Shown here one piece after another: positions 12,091-25,020 of a stretch of 64,000 nt of DNA. The DNA comes from Apostichopus japonicus. Lineage: Eukaryota; Echinodermata; Holothuroidea; Aspidochirotida; Stichopodidae. How positions within the stretch are numbered: the stretch's first letter is position 1; the number at the start of each line of letters is the position of its first letter. The stretch lies in NCBI RefSeq assembly GCF_037975245.1, contig NC_092577.1, positions 20,706,898 to 20,770,897 on the forward strand, written 5' to 3'. The notes under the pieces were generated by a model. That model saw only the letters and a program-made list of their open reading frames with translations, did not search any database and was not told where the DNA came from. Both the position numbers and the translations under genes were made by a program.

Positions 12091-15000
12091 GTCCGGTTAG
12101 TGTGCGTTACTGTTTTTCACTTTTGTAGCGTACTTTGTAAGCCGCGAGCCCCTAGCGGGCGCGATATTTTTGTTACATAACTCTACTCTGTTAGTTTAGG
12201 TTCCCACCCCGCTTCTTCCTTTCTATATGTTCCGCCCGGGTCGGGCGTAGGATGACCATGATCTTTGTCCCAGATGCAGGACCTGTAGTCGCAAAGACCT
12301 TGTCTGCTCTGTATCTTGTTTACGTCAGCACAATGGCAAGAGATTGACACATGGCTGGCTAGCCAGCGATCCAAGACAAGCTAGACCTCATCCCGAACCC
12401 CAACGGTTCTCCGAGAGGGGACGGAGTCACAAGAGAGACTGGAGATGAGGGGGAAGTGAGAGAGTTGGTGGGAGATGGAGTGGAGAGTGGCCATGAGAGG
12501 GCCGGAGGAGATATGTGCTATACCTAAAATTTGTTGTTTCTCAATGCCTTTTTGCATTGGGTTTTTCTAGTTTTGTGTGATTGACATTGCACTAACCTCA
12601 GCATTACATCAGTGCAATCAGTGATTTACCAAATGCTCTCCTTGAGTGAATAGTTTTCTTTACTCTCCCTTCTTAATGTATCTACAGATTGAACAAGATT
12701 TCCAAGTATTTGAACCAGAATCAGCAGAACAATTATGAGTATGAGAAGCGGCCAGCTGTCTGCAAGGTTATTTTATCGTATACGGAAAATAACTTTCCAG
12801 CATGGAAGGACTTCCTTGGGACTGCCAGGGTTCTGCCCAGGGTGGATTGAGTGCCGGCAGGACTATCTAAGCGGAGCGCCACCATCGGTCGGCGCGGAGC
12901 GTACAAGAAAATTTTGGGTTTTGGAAACCCCCAGATGGCCGGAAACGGCCCTTCCCGAGTATTCTGAGCCACATGTAGACAGCTTTGAAATGAGATCTCA
13001 TGTCTGGAATTTTTCATAATTAATGAAAACACTTTTTGAATTTAAATTGACACGAAACTGATGAAAATTTTAAAATGACAAGTTAGAGTAGCTATATTGT
13101 GTTATAAAATGAAAAGAGATTTAATCTGTCAGTCAATCTTTAAAAAGTGCAACTTACAGAAGTTCCGATATTATGAAACAAACAACGTTCGACAAAGCCC
13201 TGTTTCTAGACTTCCTAACAATGAGTAGCGTGCACTATGCGTACATGTTTATTACTGCAGTGTTTAACCCGACCCAACTACCACGGTACATGTGCTGCGA
13301 ATTTTCCCAGGTACCTTGCCAAACAACTGTGATCTCATCCCCTGTCTAACACCTGTTTGTTAACATTTTTTGGCACGTTGCCAGGGAACTTTTCATGGAG
13401 TAAACTTTTTTCGTTCCACTCTAGAATTAATTAGGTCAGTCAGTAAAGGATCGGTAAAGTTATGCGAAATGATATCTTAGACGTTCAAGAAAAGTAGGTA
13501 AAATATCCCCGTTACATTTAGGTAAGTAAAACACACCTCAAGCCAACTGACTCCTCCGCATGCACACCCCATGAAACACGAGGCACAGTCCATACCATAC
13601 ACGCATAGCACGATATCAAGGCCCTTGCTATGGCCATCTTTATGAAAGTTACCCTTGTAATCACATGTTTTAGGCCACTTGGCATGATTAACTCAATGCT
13701 AAATATTGTTTCCATGTTCTTGTAGAAAACGTAAACTCCGCAAAATACAATTAGTTGTGATTTTGTAGTTACGTGAGATCCGTTATAACCGCCGAGGTGG
13801 TTAGGCTATTTGCTATACACTTAACTATGGTAGGATATAATTTTTTTTGGAAATGGTAGAAAATACTTCTTCCCCCCCCCCCCCCCCCCCGCTTAACACC
13901 AGATGTGGTGTTACGGTATATTCATAAATGTATGCACTAGAGCCTTATTTACATGACATTAGTTGCATTTAGTACGATATGCAAGTTTGGCGTGAATTTT
14001 TCGAAAGTGCTTTGCTCGATCTTTCGTAAAATTTGAAAGGTGTAGCCTACCACCTTTCCGTACACAATTGATACACAATTGATTTTCATTTTTTTTTTCT
14101 CTATACGGTCAAGTGAATAAGTTGTACATTGACACTATAAACTCATCGCGAATGCCAAAAAACGATGCGGGGATTTCCAGCAGACAAATGTTTTCTTTGC
14201 GGGATTATTGAGTCAGTTGAAGGGAATCCCGCACCTTAGTGGGAACACTGAACTGAAGTCAAATTCATACGAAAGAAAACGTTTACTAACCAACATACAA
14301 TATAAATATAAAAGAACGTGGAATGGCAATATTATTCAAAACGTTTCCCGCGAGGCTGATTTATTACAGCAACCTTCCCGTGCTGGGCCGTGGGTGTCCG
14401 TGTGACACGTATACCCTGAAGCTTGCGAAATAGCCAGCTTTTTTTTCTCGCCAGCCGGGCTGGATTTCCCGCGAGCATCGCGGATTTCCCGCGAACCTGG
14501 TTCGGACGGTTCGCAAGGTTTTCCAGCCCTTGTCACTCGTGCCTAATGCAATATGAAGTAAATTCACCCGCTACGAAGGTTAACGGCCGTATGTGTACTA
14601 GCCAGCTGGATAGTGCCTGTGTCTCGCGCGATAAAAATAGATATAAATGAAAGTCATTGGTCTGGAATGCGGAACTCTGGTAATTTTTACTAAGTATGAC
14701 ACTGTGATGTGTTGGATATTTTGAACAGTTATGAACTGGATTTCCCCTAGTCTCAAACAGATTGTTTCTGTACGTTGGACCCTCCGGCTATGGAGCTGCT
14801 GTTTTGTGGAGTTCCAACGAAAATAAGTGCCGGTCGGAAAAGTCACTCAGGCAGATTGTGGCGGTCGGTAATTCAGCGTGCTGGTCGGGCCCGACCGGCG
14901 CCGACCGGCAGCGGCAGAACCCTGGACTGCACACTTTGTTAGTTTGGTTAAGCATCACAAACCAGTAAAATATTTTTGGGTAATGTTACCAAAGGAGAAA

Positions 15001-15225
15001 AAAATTAGACAATCAGCTTTTCACTAATAGTATGAAGTATGTGTGTGTTTGTGTGTGTGTGTGTGAAAAGAAGGATGTACTTTAAATAATACTTGGTAAA
15101 TTCAAGGTTCATATGACACACACAGGAGACACGCACACATTGAGCAATTTCTTGGTCTTGGTCTTGGTGTAATACTGCACAAATCGCCCCTGATGTGGCT
15201 GTTGACGTGCAGTCCTCCAAGCTGG
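12091..15225. other. No gene recognised; low-complexity and non-coding DNA
   Basis: I see no supported gene. A purine-rich GA tract spans about 12415-12515. A run of about 18 C occurs at 13874-13891. A GC-rich palindromic patch with repeated GACCGGC/GCCGGTC words lies at 14850-14930. A CA/TG microsatellite lies at 15040-15066, just downstream of the CR1-like LINE stop codon, and may be its 3' tail. Confidence 0.5.
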
Positions 15226-18200
15226 CTAATGGTGCTGCTGACTTCCCAGCATTAACTTGAAGGAGGCGGTGTTTGGTGCTGATTTTAGATCAGGTGGGAG
15301 TGCGTTCCACTGAGGAATGGTGCGAGGATAAAGTGAATATTTATAACAGTTCTTTTGAGCTTGAGGAATTTTATAATTAAAACTGTGAGATTGACGTGTA
15401 GTTGGTTTTTCTTTGTCTTCAAGAAGGTTATTTATGTTGCTTGGGATCAGGCCATGAGTCTCTTTATATATGGTAACAAGTCGTGCTTTGAATCTTCTGT
15501 TTTCAAGAGTATCCCAGTTGAGATCTTTTAACATGTCTGTGACACTACTAAAGCGACTATCATTTTTGACGAACCTGGCAGCTCGTCGTTGAACTTTTTC
15601 CAAGGATTCTGTGTGGATTTTCTGATGAGGGTCCCAGATTACACTGGCGTATTAAAGTTTGGGTCTAACAAGAGCTTTATAAGCTGTTTCTCTTGCCGAT
15701 GATGCACAATTCCAAAAATTACGTTTCATAAGACCAAGGATTTTATTGGCACTGTTTACCGACTGGTTGTGTTTTGACCAAGTAAGATCACTTGAAAGTT
15801 CGACTCCAAGGTAGGGATGGTGTTTAACCTCTTGGAGGATGGAGTCGCCCATTGAGTACGCATGATTTGGGATATTCTTCTTGTGAGTCATCCGCATAAT
15901 GAAGCATTTTGATTTGTTGAATCTCATCTGCCATGCTGTCTCCCAGTTACAGAGTGAATTTATGTCTTTTTGAAGATTGTCACAATCATTATGGGAATTT
16001 ATTTGTCGGTACAGAATTAAGTCATCTGCAAACATTCTTACATCAGAAGCGACACAGTCGGCGGGTAGGTTGTTTATGTAGACTAGGAACAGCAGGGGAC
16101 CCTGTGGGACTCCGGAAAACACAGGAGAACTTGTTGATGACTCCCCGTCAATAATGACATTTTGAGTTCTGTTGGATAGAAAATCCTCAATCCACCTGTT
16201 GATATTGTGTCTGATGCCAAGATGTTCAAGTTTCATGAGGAGGCGTCTGTGAGGAACTACATCAAATGCTTTGCTAAAATCCATAATACAGAGATCTACA
16301 TGACCCCGATTTTCCAGTATTTGAGTTAAGTCATCAACAAGTCCGGCTAACTGCGTTTCACATGATCTCCCGCGACGAAACCCATGTTGTTTATCACTAA
16401 GTATGGAGTATTTATCAAAATGAGTCATCATATTACTAACAATGATATGTTCAAGCTGTTTACAGATACTACTTGTAAGGGAGACCGGGCGGTAGTTTGA
16501 TGGAGCAGATCTGTCACCTTTTTTAAATACAGGAGAGACATTGGCCTTCCGCCAGTCACATGGAATTGTATCAGTGGACAGAGATTTCTGGAAGAGCTTT
16601 TGAAGTATCGGAGCAATAGCAGTAGAACATTCCTTCAAAATCCTTGCTGGAATATTGTCAGGGCCTGTAGCTTTGTGGACTTCCAGATTTTTTAGAAGTC
16701 TCTCAATCCCAGAGGTGGTAACTATAATGTCGGGCATGTCTGGTGTGGTACTCTCTTCAAGATAAGGAAGGTTTTGTCTCTTCTTTTGTGAACACTGAGC
16801 AAAATTGAGTGTTCAGAGCTTCAGCTTTTTCTCTAGCATTAGAGACCAATCGACCCATGGATTGCAGTGGGCTGACACCGAATACTTCTCGACGGATGGA
16901 TTTTACGTAGCGCCAGAAGGGTTTGGTATTATTTGTCTTTAGAGTACTACAAATGTCGTTACTATACGTTCTGCGGAGTTTCCGGAGGTCCTGGTCAATT
17001 TTTCGTCTACTTTCTTTGAATTTGTCCCATTCTTCAAAATCTCCTGATCTACGGGCTTTGTCGTACTGCTTACGTTTTTTATTACATTTCTTTCTCATTG
17101 CTTCCGTCATCCAGGGGAGTTTAACCTTACAGGTGCTAATTTTAAGATGGGATATTTGCATCCATTGATTTTTGCAGAATATTTTGTGAACTGAGTCCAA
17201 ATGGAGTTTATGTCACATCGATTAACATAGTCTGCCACAAGTATAGTATTAAAGGTGTTTAAATCTTCACAAATTTTATTATATTTCCCCTTCGTGTAAA
17301 CATAAACTTTCCGCTTGGGCTTATGAACCAGCTTCGGCCTGATTGCTGCTATAACAATTACTGTATCATGATCGCTGATACCAGGCGAGACATGAACCTC
17401 TTTCACAAATGACAAATCGTTTGTGAAGCAAAGATCTAATATGCTGTTCACTCTAGTAGGTTTGAGTACAATTTGTTGAAGATTATGATCATGTGCAATG
17501 TCAACCATTAACTTGCTTGGTCCTGGGTATCTTCCACACGGGGTAAAGCAATTTGAGTTCCAATTAATATCTGGCAGGTTGAAATCTCCTAAGAGCCAAA
17601 TAGATGCATTCTTCGGGATTCTCTGGAGAGAGTCGTCAAGAAGTCTCAAATAATCGTTATCTGTATTTTGGGAACGGTAAAAAGCTCCTATAAACATAGG
17701 TGCAATGCCTTTAACATGTAAGCTAATCCACTTCAGTTCGCAGTTAGGCTGGTCGAGGTTGGATTCCTCCTGAGCGATTAATCTATCATTAACCGCCAAA
17801 AAGACCCCTCCGTGGGTGTCACCGTTGACAGAACGGTCTTTGCGGAAAATCTGGAAGTTAGATGGAAATATCTCCCCATTTGTGATGTTTGGATTCAGCC
17901 AAGATTCAGTTCCTACGATTACATCAGGGTCTTCCTCATCAACAAGCCCCAAGAAACCGGCAAGCTTGGCACGGATACTTTGGCAGTTCATGTTTATAAT
18001 TTTCAGGGGACACTCTTTAGCTTTATTAATCCTAACAGGTCTGGAAATAATGATCTCATCCTTGCAGGGATGATCTTGTGGGTGTTCCTATATTGTTATC
18101 CTGTGGTAGGCTAAAGACCATGTCAGAATCTCCACTTGACATGTCGGAGAGGGAGTTGAATCTATTTTCTGTTCTAGCACTAATGAAACTAAACAGTGAA

Positions 18201-18664
18201 GTGTTAAAGTTGGGCATACCACAGTCACAGCATATCCAGGAGTATGATGGGTGATTTGCCATCACATTATAAACTGCATTGTTCATACCCAAGCATTGAA
18301 CGTGAAAGCAATTTTTGCAACATTCACACTCCAAGCAATCCTGCCCCCACTTGGCCGCAGCTTTACAAACTATACAAGGATATTTGGGTTTGTAGTCCGG
18401 CCCCGGGTTCGGGTTTACATCGCCAGCTATAAGAAGCAGAAGAGAAACCTTGGTTGAGTTCGTATAGTATATACGATAGCGTTTGTCAACATGGCGATGT
18501 GGAATGGATGCAGCAAAAGATAATTGGAACTGGCTCACCAAAGATTGTCCTAATATTAACCCCTCTTCTTTTGGAACTTGCAAGGTCCTACACAGCAGTT
18601 GGATAATGGTAAGGGTGAATAATGTCCATCTCAGCGACAGATCGTTGTGGGAATCAATCTCCAT
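15226..18664 (-). pseudogene. CR1-like LINE polyprotein: 2A-like motif, PHD finger, APE endonuclease, RT (LINE-C)
   Basis: One long ORF is recoverable through three frameshifts (near 18060, 17150 and 16755) and a nonsense codon at 15652. In order: hydrophobic leader, 2A-like motif (18424-18398), PHD finger (CIVC, CCKNCFHVQC, WICCDC), APE endonuclease (MNCQSIRAK, TESWL, LLGDFNLP, ISDHDTV) and reverse transcriptase (KATGPDNIPARIL, VSPVFKKGD, DFSKAFDVVPH, MFADDLILY). The C-terminal tail (VQRRAARFV ... TIPQWNALP) is typical of CR1/L2-type elements. The product nicks DNA and reverse-transcribes its own RNA at the break. RT motif B reads GVPQGPLLF, lacking about four residues usual in GVPQGxxLGPLLF, so this copy is doubly inactive. 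Assignment to the CR1/L2 group rather than a specific clade is by motif style. Confidence 0.85.
18398..18424 (-). other. 2A-like ribosome-skipping motif, GDVNPNPGP
   Basis: Residues 81-89 of the LINE-C protein read GDVNPNPGP preceded by LLLLIA. Canonical 2A peptides end D-V/I-E-x-N-P-G-P; here the Glu is Asn and x is Pro. 2A-like sequences at the N-terminus of APE-type LINE proteins are established in sea urchin and other animals. Skipping would separate the short leader from the PHD-APE-RT protein at G88/P89. Activity of this variant cannot be judged from sequence. Confidence 0.7.
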
Positions 18665-19277
18665 AGTAAATACTAAAAGTTAAAAATCCAAACTCAAAAT
18701 TCGTATGAGCACAAAGGCAAGATGGCCTCTTCACTATATAGGCTATACACTATGAGTATGACACTGGGCTAGGCTATACACTGGCAGTGGACTAAAGATA
18801 CGATAGGCTATCTGCCATATGCTACAGAAAATGCACACTAAAAGTTGTGAGTAAAAATTTCCCCAAAACAGACGATAAAAGTTATAAAAATGTTCAATCA
18901 CAGTCCATCGGTGGATTGGGTATTACTAAACACTAAAAACAAATGAAGATGATATAAACTAAGTCCGATAATTTCCTTAATCAACTGCCTTTGACTTCTG
19001 TTTCAGAATATCTTTGTGAGCCCTAAAAATTTGAAATGGCAACCCATGATTTAAGGCATTGCACTAACGAGGGGTTTAGCAACTATTTTGAAAACCCTGC
19101 AAGGTTGTATAACAGTCTGTGTGTATTGTTATCTTATGCGTCGCGACAGTGACAGAAGAGGAAGTTGCATTTTTTGCTGTGCCATATGTATTTCAGAAAT
19201 CGGAACAAGAGAAAGAAGGGCAAAGGATCTATTTCAGTTTCTTCGGGTGTAAAGGCATTGATAGACATCGGATATGT
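18665..19277. other. No gene recognised; probable 5' flank of LINE-C
   Basis: No coding sequence is supported. The first part is likely 5' UTR of the minus-strand LINE-C; the rest has no feature I recognise. Confidence 0.4.
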
Positions 19278-19316
19278 GCTTTTTACGTGACCCGCCATGC
19301 GGGATACAAAACGTTA
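19278..19316 (-). mobile_element. Solo 3' end of a Tx1-like LINE
   Basis: A 39-bp piece matches only the terminal LINE-B/E sequence, from AACGTTTTGTAT through the CCCGCATGGCGGG hairpin (19291-19303) to CACGTAAAAAGC. The match stops abruptly at GTTATTTCGG. It is either a severely 5'-truncated insertion or a fragment captured by the adjacent foldback element. Confidence 0.7.
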
Positions 19317-19320
19317 TTTC

Positions 19321-20190
19321 GGTGACGTCTCTCTGTTCCGACGTCTCTCTGTTCTGACCCCATTCTTTTGTGACCCAATTTTTTTCGGAATCCATTTTTT
19401 TTGGACAAATTTTTTCGGACCCAAATTTTCCTCACCCATAATTTTTTGGCCAAAATTTTTTACCAACATGTTTTCGGACCAATTTTTTTCGGACCAATGT
19501 TGTTTGGGACCCCAAATTTTAGACCAACATGATTTCTGACCAATTTTTTCCTGACCCCTAATTAGGACCAAAGGATGGTCGGGACCTAAGAGTGGACCAC
19601 CGGGACCTGCGACCCCTAACACCAACTTTTTTTTTCGTCAGTCCCCACCCCACGGTCCGAAAAATGGGGTCTAAAAAGAATGAGTCTCCAAACAAACATG
19701 GGGTACCAACAAATTGGGTCCGAAAAAATGGCTCCGAACAAATTTGTGACAAAAATTAGAGTCCAAAAAAATTGTCGGAACATAGAGACGTCGGAACATA
19801 GAGACGTCGGAACATAGAGACGTCGGAACATAGAGACGTCGGAACATAGAGACGTCGGAACATAGAGACGTCGGAACATAGAGACGTCGGAACATAGAGA
19901 CGTCGGAACATAGAGACGTCGGAACATAGAGACGTCGGAACATAGAGACGTCGGAACATAGAGACGTCGGAACATAGAGACGTCGGAACATAGAGACGTC
20001 GGAACATAGAGACGTCGGAACATAGAGACGTCGGAACATAGAGACGTCGGAACATAGAGACGTCGGAACATAGAGACGTCGGAACATAGAGACGTCGGAA
20101 CATAGAGACGTCGGAACATAGAGACGTCGGAACATAGAGACGTCGGAACATAGAGACGTCGGAACATAGAGACGTCGGAACATAGAGATG
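19321..20190. repeat. Foldback region with degenerate 'TTTTTCGGACC' words
   Basis: The left end (19321-19360) holds two copies of GACGTCTCTCTGTTC, the inverted version of the tandem unit at the right end. Between them, words such as TTTTTCGGACCCAAATT on the left (19375-19560) mirror GGGTCCGAAAAAATGG words on the right (19655-19770). The whole stretch therefore resembles a long imperfect inverted repeat whose right arm expanded into a satellite. No coding function is apparent. Confidence 0.6.
19775..20190. repeat. Tandem array, 26 copies of a 16-bp unit
   Basis: The unit TCGGAACATAGAGACG repeats exactly every 16 bp for 416 bp; only the last copy differs visibly (GATG for GACG). Because 16 is not a multiple of three and the unit has no stop on the minus strand in any frame, all three minus frames stay open and give an artificial 16-residue protein repeat. 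The long minus-strand frames here are therefore by-products of the repeat and not genes. Confidence 0.95.
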
Positions 20191-20280
20191 TAACCATTAT
20201 TTCAACCTGAGACATTCAGTGGACTGACCAGGATATATTTGTTTGTTTTTTCCCTTCTGAAACTAAATCCCGTCGCTAAA

Positions 20281-21180
20281 ATGGTGAGAGGAGGACCGAA
20301 AGGTAGTTCAGGGGAAAAGAAAACTGGTCCAGACAACGCCCAGAGAACACTTCGCAGCCTAAGCAGTACCCTAACAGGAGCAAGCCTAGCTTATACCTCC
20401 TATTGACGAGTGTAAGACAAGTGACGAGGACGTGGCAAGTACGCCCCCCAGTTTCTCTAAAAGCTTAGATATTGCTATAGAACAGATAGAAAGAAGGAAT
20501 TTAAGAAAATTCGTGATGATTTCGGACAGGCCATTGAAGCACAAAGTCAAGTAATTGAAGAACTCAAAGCTGAAAATATCACACTGAATGAAAAATGCGC
20601 CATCTTGGATAGCAGGATCGCGAGTCTAGAAGAGACACAACATAAGCATGCGGACTTCCTTAATAAACAGGAACGTTTTCCCCGGCGGAGCAATGTTCGC
20701 ATCGTCGGGTATAAAACAGCAGAAAAGGAAAATTGTGTTACCATTGCCTCGGAAGTACTACAAAAAGCTGGTTACCTAATTGTCACATTGAGCGGGCACA
20801 TCGGGATGGGAAAATAGTAAGGGGCAGAGACCGCGCCATATACTCGTCCGAGTATCCTTTTTGCAAGATAAAATTAAAATCCTTATGATCTTACCAAAGC
20901 CGACCTTGCAGAGAAAAGAAAGTGGACAAAGAAAGCGGCAGATCTATTCCAGACAGGAGTTACACTCCATTTTCGCGGGGGTTGTTGGAGGCAGGCTGAT
21001 GGTCGTCCGTTCAAGTTGGACTGACTTTTCGCAACCAGAAACATTTCCAGTCTATGGCCTGGTTACCATAATACTTTATGTTTACTGCGGACTTTTTCGA
21101 CTCGCAGGTACCAAAGTTTCTCATTTGCATTGCAGTATGCCCAGTCAGGCAATCTCGCCATTTAATTCTTCACGTCACCA
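20281..21180 (+). pseudogene. L1-type ORF1 protein remnant
   Basis: Starts MVRGGPKGSSGEK at 20281 but meets TGA at 20404. Past the break a coiled-coil region (VIEELKAENITLNEKC, DSRIASLEET) leads to RRSNVRIVGYKTAEKENC and SEVLQKAG. This order, coiled coil then the start of the RRM, is that of L1 ORF1p RNA-binding trimers. The C-terminal domain is only faintly visible beyond 20820. Confidence 0.65.
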
Positions 21181-21530
21181 TTAAGGTGTCGTTTGTTCCT
21201 TTCTCCCGGTTCCCCTCTGCGGGGACTTACCACCATCTTCAGGAAGGTTTGACTTTAACATTTTTCCTTTCCTCTTTTTTTGAACTCTTTCTTCCCGTTT
21301 GTTCTTTGGTTTGTATTTTTTCATTGCGTTTAGGAATTTACTTATAACCCTAGGGGGCTTCGGCAATACAAAGAAAAGGCGAACAGTTGTTGCCTTTCTC
21401 CACACCCAAGATATTAACTTTCTCCAGGAGACGCATAGTGCTTTTTACGTGACCCGCCATGCGGGATACAAAACGTCACGGCCAAACGGCACTACCTACC
21501 GAACCATCCCGAACCGAACCGAAACTCAGG

Positions 21531-24500
21531 TCAAGCGAGCCAAAAAACATACGCCCGCCGACCTGCACAGACAAAACGCCCAACCCCCCACTGAAACAGT
21601 CCAAAAACTACGAAAGGACGACCCACACGCAGCGAAACGAAAAACCCCCTCCCCGGCACACCAGCGTACAAAAAAGGCAGCCCCAGATAAACGGCGAAAA
21701 TCGCCTTCAATTTGAAGGCGAATGTCGACTTCACCGCCTCCAGGACTGCCTGCTAATTGGCAAATTTCCCCTAAAAACCACATTACATATATTCCGCCAA
21801 ACATGTTTTTTCACAATAGAGCAAAGAAAAATAATGCGGTGCAACACAGCAACCGAACAAACTGGAGGGTCTACCCCATATAAAATAAAGCCCTGCCCTA
21901 CCGACCATGAACGGTCACGGTCACCCGTAACACGGTCGGTCCGGGTCTGGAACCACTCCCATCAGTTTACTAGAAAGCAACAATGCCAAAAAACATGAGC
22001 GGTACTCTCTAAGCTGTCACAGCCGGTCCTTGGGCACAGTCCATCACCCAATCGCCAATAATATCTTTTTAGGTTGGTCACCAAGGCACCGTGTGCAATT
22101 CTCCATGTAAGATCACGGAGCCTGCAACCATTCAGCCTTAAATGCACCGAACGCCATACTTCGGCAGGATGACGTCCCTGGACAAAAATTCCATTCAAGG
22201 CCCTATCCCGCAACGAACTGTGAACGAGGGCCGGCTGTGACAGGTCAACAGGGGGCAACTCAATCAGAGCGGAGCAAATGACACGCACCGCCCTGTTTGG
22301 AGTACTACTATGCGGTTCTCTGTTGCTAAACAGCGCCGGGACCCATCGACGCAGGTGCAAACCGCCCCCAAAACGTACAAAATATGAACAAGGCAACCCT
22401 GGGTCAGTTACCGCTACAAACAACTGCTTAAATAACAAAAGGGTCAATTTACTTCCCAGGTGAACCACCCCTAACCCACCCTTCTCCAGTTTTTGGTACA
22501 TTACTGCCCTTTTGACAAGCTCTGTACCACCCGACCAAATAAATGAAAATATCGCTCTCTCCAACCGCACCAGGACTCGAGGCGGAATTGGATACACCGT
22601 GCCCGGGTACCACAAGATGGGCGAAACAAAACGATTGATTACGGTGACTTTCCCCAGGATCGAAAGCCAGCGGGTGCCAAAGGTTTCGAGTCAGCTCTCA
22701 AATACCCCAGCCCTCTCGTTCCAGGTTACATCACAAGGTGCATCGCAGCCGAACCATATACCATTAATTTTGATATTTTGATCCGACCACGATGCACCGA
22801 ATGGCAAGTCTCTGTATCTCCAGCTACCAAGGCGAAGGCCCTTTGTCTTTTCCGGATACAACTTCGCCCCGGTAGCTATCTCAAAGATAGATAAATCCTG
22901 CGAGAGGGCACGAAAGGAGCCCAGACTCGAAACAACACACGTGACGTCATCTGCATATTGAACGCATTTCACTTTGGCACCCCCTGGGACAAAGAATGGA
23001 ACAAGTCTTGAGTCCCTTTCCAAAAGACGAGAGAGGGACTCGCTAAACATAACATAAAGTAATGGAGACAGAGGGCACCCCTGGCGCACCCCCCTCTCCA
23101 CGTTAAAAACCTCCGAACAAAACCCCATTTACGATAACAGAACTGAAACTTTCCTGATACAAAACAGAAATCCATTTACGAAAAACCGGGTGCAACTGAA
23201 ACGTCTCCAATACTTTCCTTAAAAACCCACGATCCACCATATGAAAGGCCTTCTGCTGGTCCAGAGACACCAATGCACATGGCAGATCTCGGTCAATAAC
23301 AAAGTCGGTCAAGTCGCGCATCAACCACAAGTACTGCTGGATGCAATGACCATTCACTGCAAAAGTCTGGAGATCACCCACAAGATGCTGCATAGCCAGT
23401 GCAAGGCGGTTGCACAAAGCCTTAGCCAGCGACCTGTAGTCTACACTTAACAAGGTGATTGGACCCTTGTTATGAGGATCCAAGGGGTCCCCAGACTTGG
23501 GCAGCAAAGTAATCATGCTCAGACGTTGACTTTGGTTTAACAGTCCGTTTTGGAAGGCGTCCTCGAAGACGGCTCTGAGGTCGGGTCCTATTAATGCCCA
23601 GAAGGTTCGGTAGAACTCCCTCGGAAGCCCGTCCGAACCCGGGGGACTTGCCATTCTTCATCTTCGAAAGCGCCTTCCAAAGCTCAACAATGGTTATTCC
23701 GCCTCCCCCCCCCAAAAAAAAATATCATTGACATCGTGGGGAACAGTTTGTGAGATTCCCCTCAATAAATCGGCCTGTGCCGACAAGTCGACATTGCCAC
23801 GCGTAAACAAACTCGAATAATAATCCTTGTAAACGCGGACAATGCCGTGAGGTTCACTAATGACGGTCCCATCAGTAGCGCGCACAAATGGGACGCGTCT
23901 ATCACCCGCCGATGAGCTTACGGACTGGTAAAACCTCAGTAAAGGGCGTTCCTCGGCTTCCACCGCTTCGACACGGGCCCTGACGCGGGCACTTTTCATC
24001 GAGATAGGTCTGCAAAGCGATGACAGCCGAAGGGTCGCCAAACTTCACCTCCGCGCACAGCTTCGATAATTTTTCTCTTTGACGCCGCCGTGCGCGGGTC
24101 ACGCAATACTGCATAATACCGAAGCGTTTCATGCGCAACTTGACATCATCCCACCATTGGGATGTAGAGGCAAAGGCTGGCTTCAATGTTTGCCATCCTT
24201 TGTACCTGGTCTCGAAACCTTGGCGGAACTCTGCCTCGCCAAGAATCCGACAGTTAACCTTCCATGGGCCCCGCCCGATCGGGAAAATGGAAGGCAAAAC
24301 AAAACGTGCTACCACAGTGTCATGGTCAGAGAGCGGACAGCTGAGCGTCTCGCAACCCTAAAATTTAAAACTTACGGGCGCATACACTCGATCTATCCTG
24401 GAGGCATCTTCTCCGTTAGGCCTCATCCACGTATACGCCGTACTACACGGGTGCATATGCCTCCAGACATCGGCTTATAGGTGTGGCCGAAGTGAATCTG

Positions 24501-25000
24501 TCCAGCTCTGTGATCCCAACGTCAGGACTAGCAGACACAGAAGCCCCGAGTCTGTGAAGACCCGAGTCTGTGTCCCAGTCTCCGACCATGACACATGGTG
24601 CACTACCAGGAACAAAGGAAGGCAGCGTGTTAACAAATTCTCGTCTAGCAGAAGGCCTATTGGGAGCATACACATTGCAAAGTGGGAGATGTTACCCTGT
24701 GGATACTTGTATAGAATGCAAACCAATCGGCCCTCGTGATCCGTCTCCACCCTAGTGGCACAACCCGCGTGACGAGGTGACAGAAGGATGACAGTGCCAC
24801 GGGATGAAGACGAACCAAACTAAGCATGCAGCCCACCACCCCACTCATAAGCCCATTTAGGGACATCTTCCAAAATGTGTTTCTTGCAGGCAAACGCAGT
24901 CGACCTCCATTGAAATACAATATTGGAAAATGCGACTGCGCTTGCGATGATCCCTCATGCCATTGACGTTGAAAGTGGCAACTGAAAATGTATGGGCCAT
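21531..25000 (-). pseudogene. LINE-E ORF2 (APE endonuclease plus RT), decayed
   Basis: ORF2 begins at ATG 25000 (MAHTFSVAT). Recoverable blocks: endonuclease (YAPNRPSARREF, MVGDW where the family has GDFN), a linker with RARRRQREKLSKLC, RT (KNGKSPG, LLPKSGDPLDPHNK, LVSLDQQKAFHMVD, GVRQGCPLSPLL, VQYADDVTCVVSS) and the C-terminal CxxC-type segment around AHVFWHCCF. At least five frame changes separate these blocks. In the intact family ORF2 nicks DNA and primes cDNA synthesis. Confidence 0.8.
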
Positions 25001-25020
25001 GAGAGGGCAATGAGGCATAA

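Noticed and set aside
12735-13032. Overlapping 94- and 99-codon frames on opposite strands
   Set aside because: Neither shows family resemblance, splice sites or codon conservation; both appear to be chance open frames.
19775-20190. CRISPR-like array
   Set aside because: Units are directly adjacent with no unique spacers, and the surrounding DNA is eukaryotic transposon sequence.
19616-20215. Long minus-strand open frames of 131-199 codons with a repeating MFRRLYVPTSLCSDVS-like protein
   Set aside because: They are a by-product of a stop-free 16-bp tandem repeat that is open in all three frames; there is no start context, homology or splice structure.
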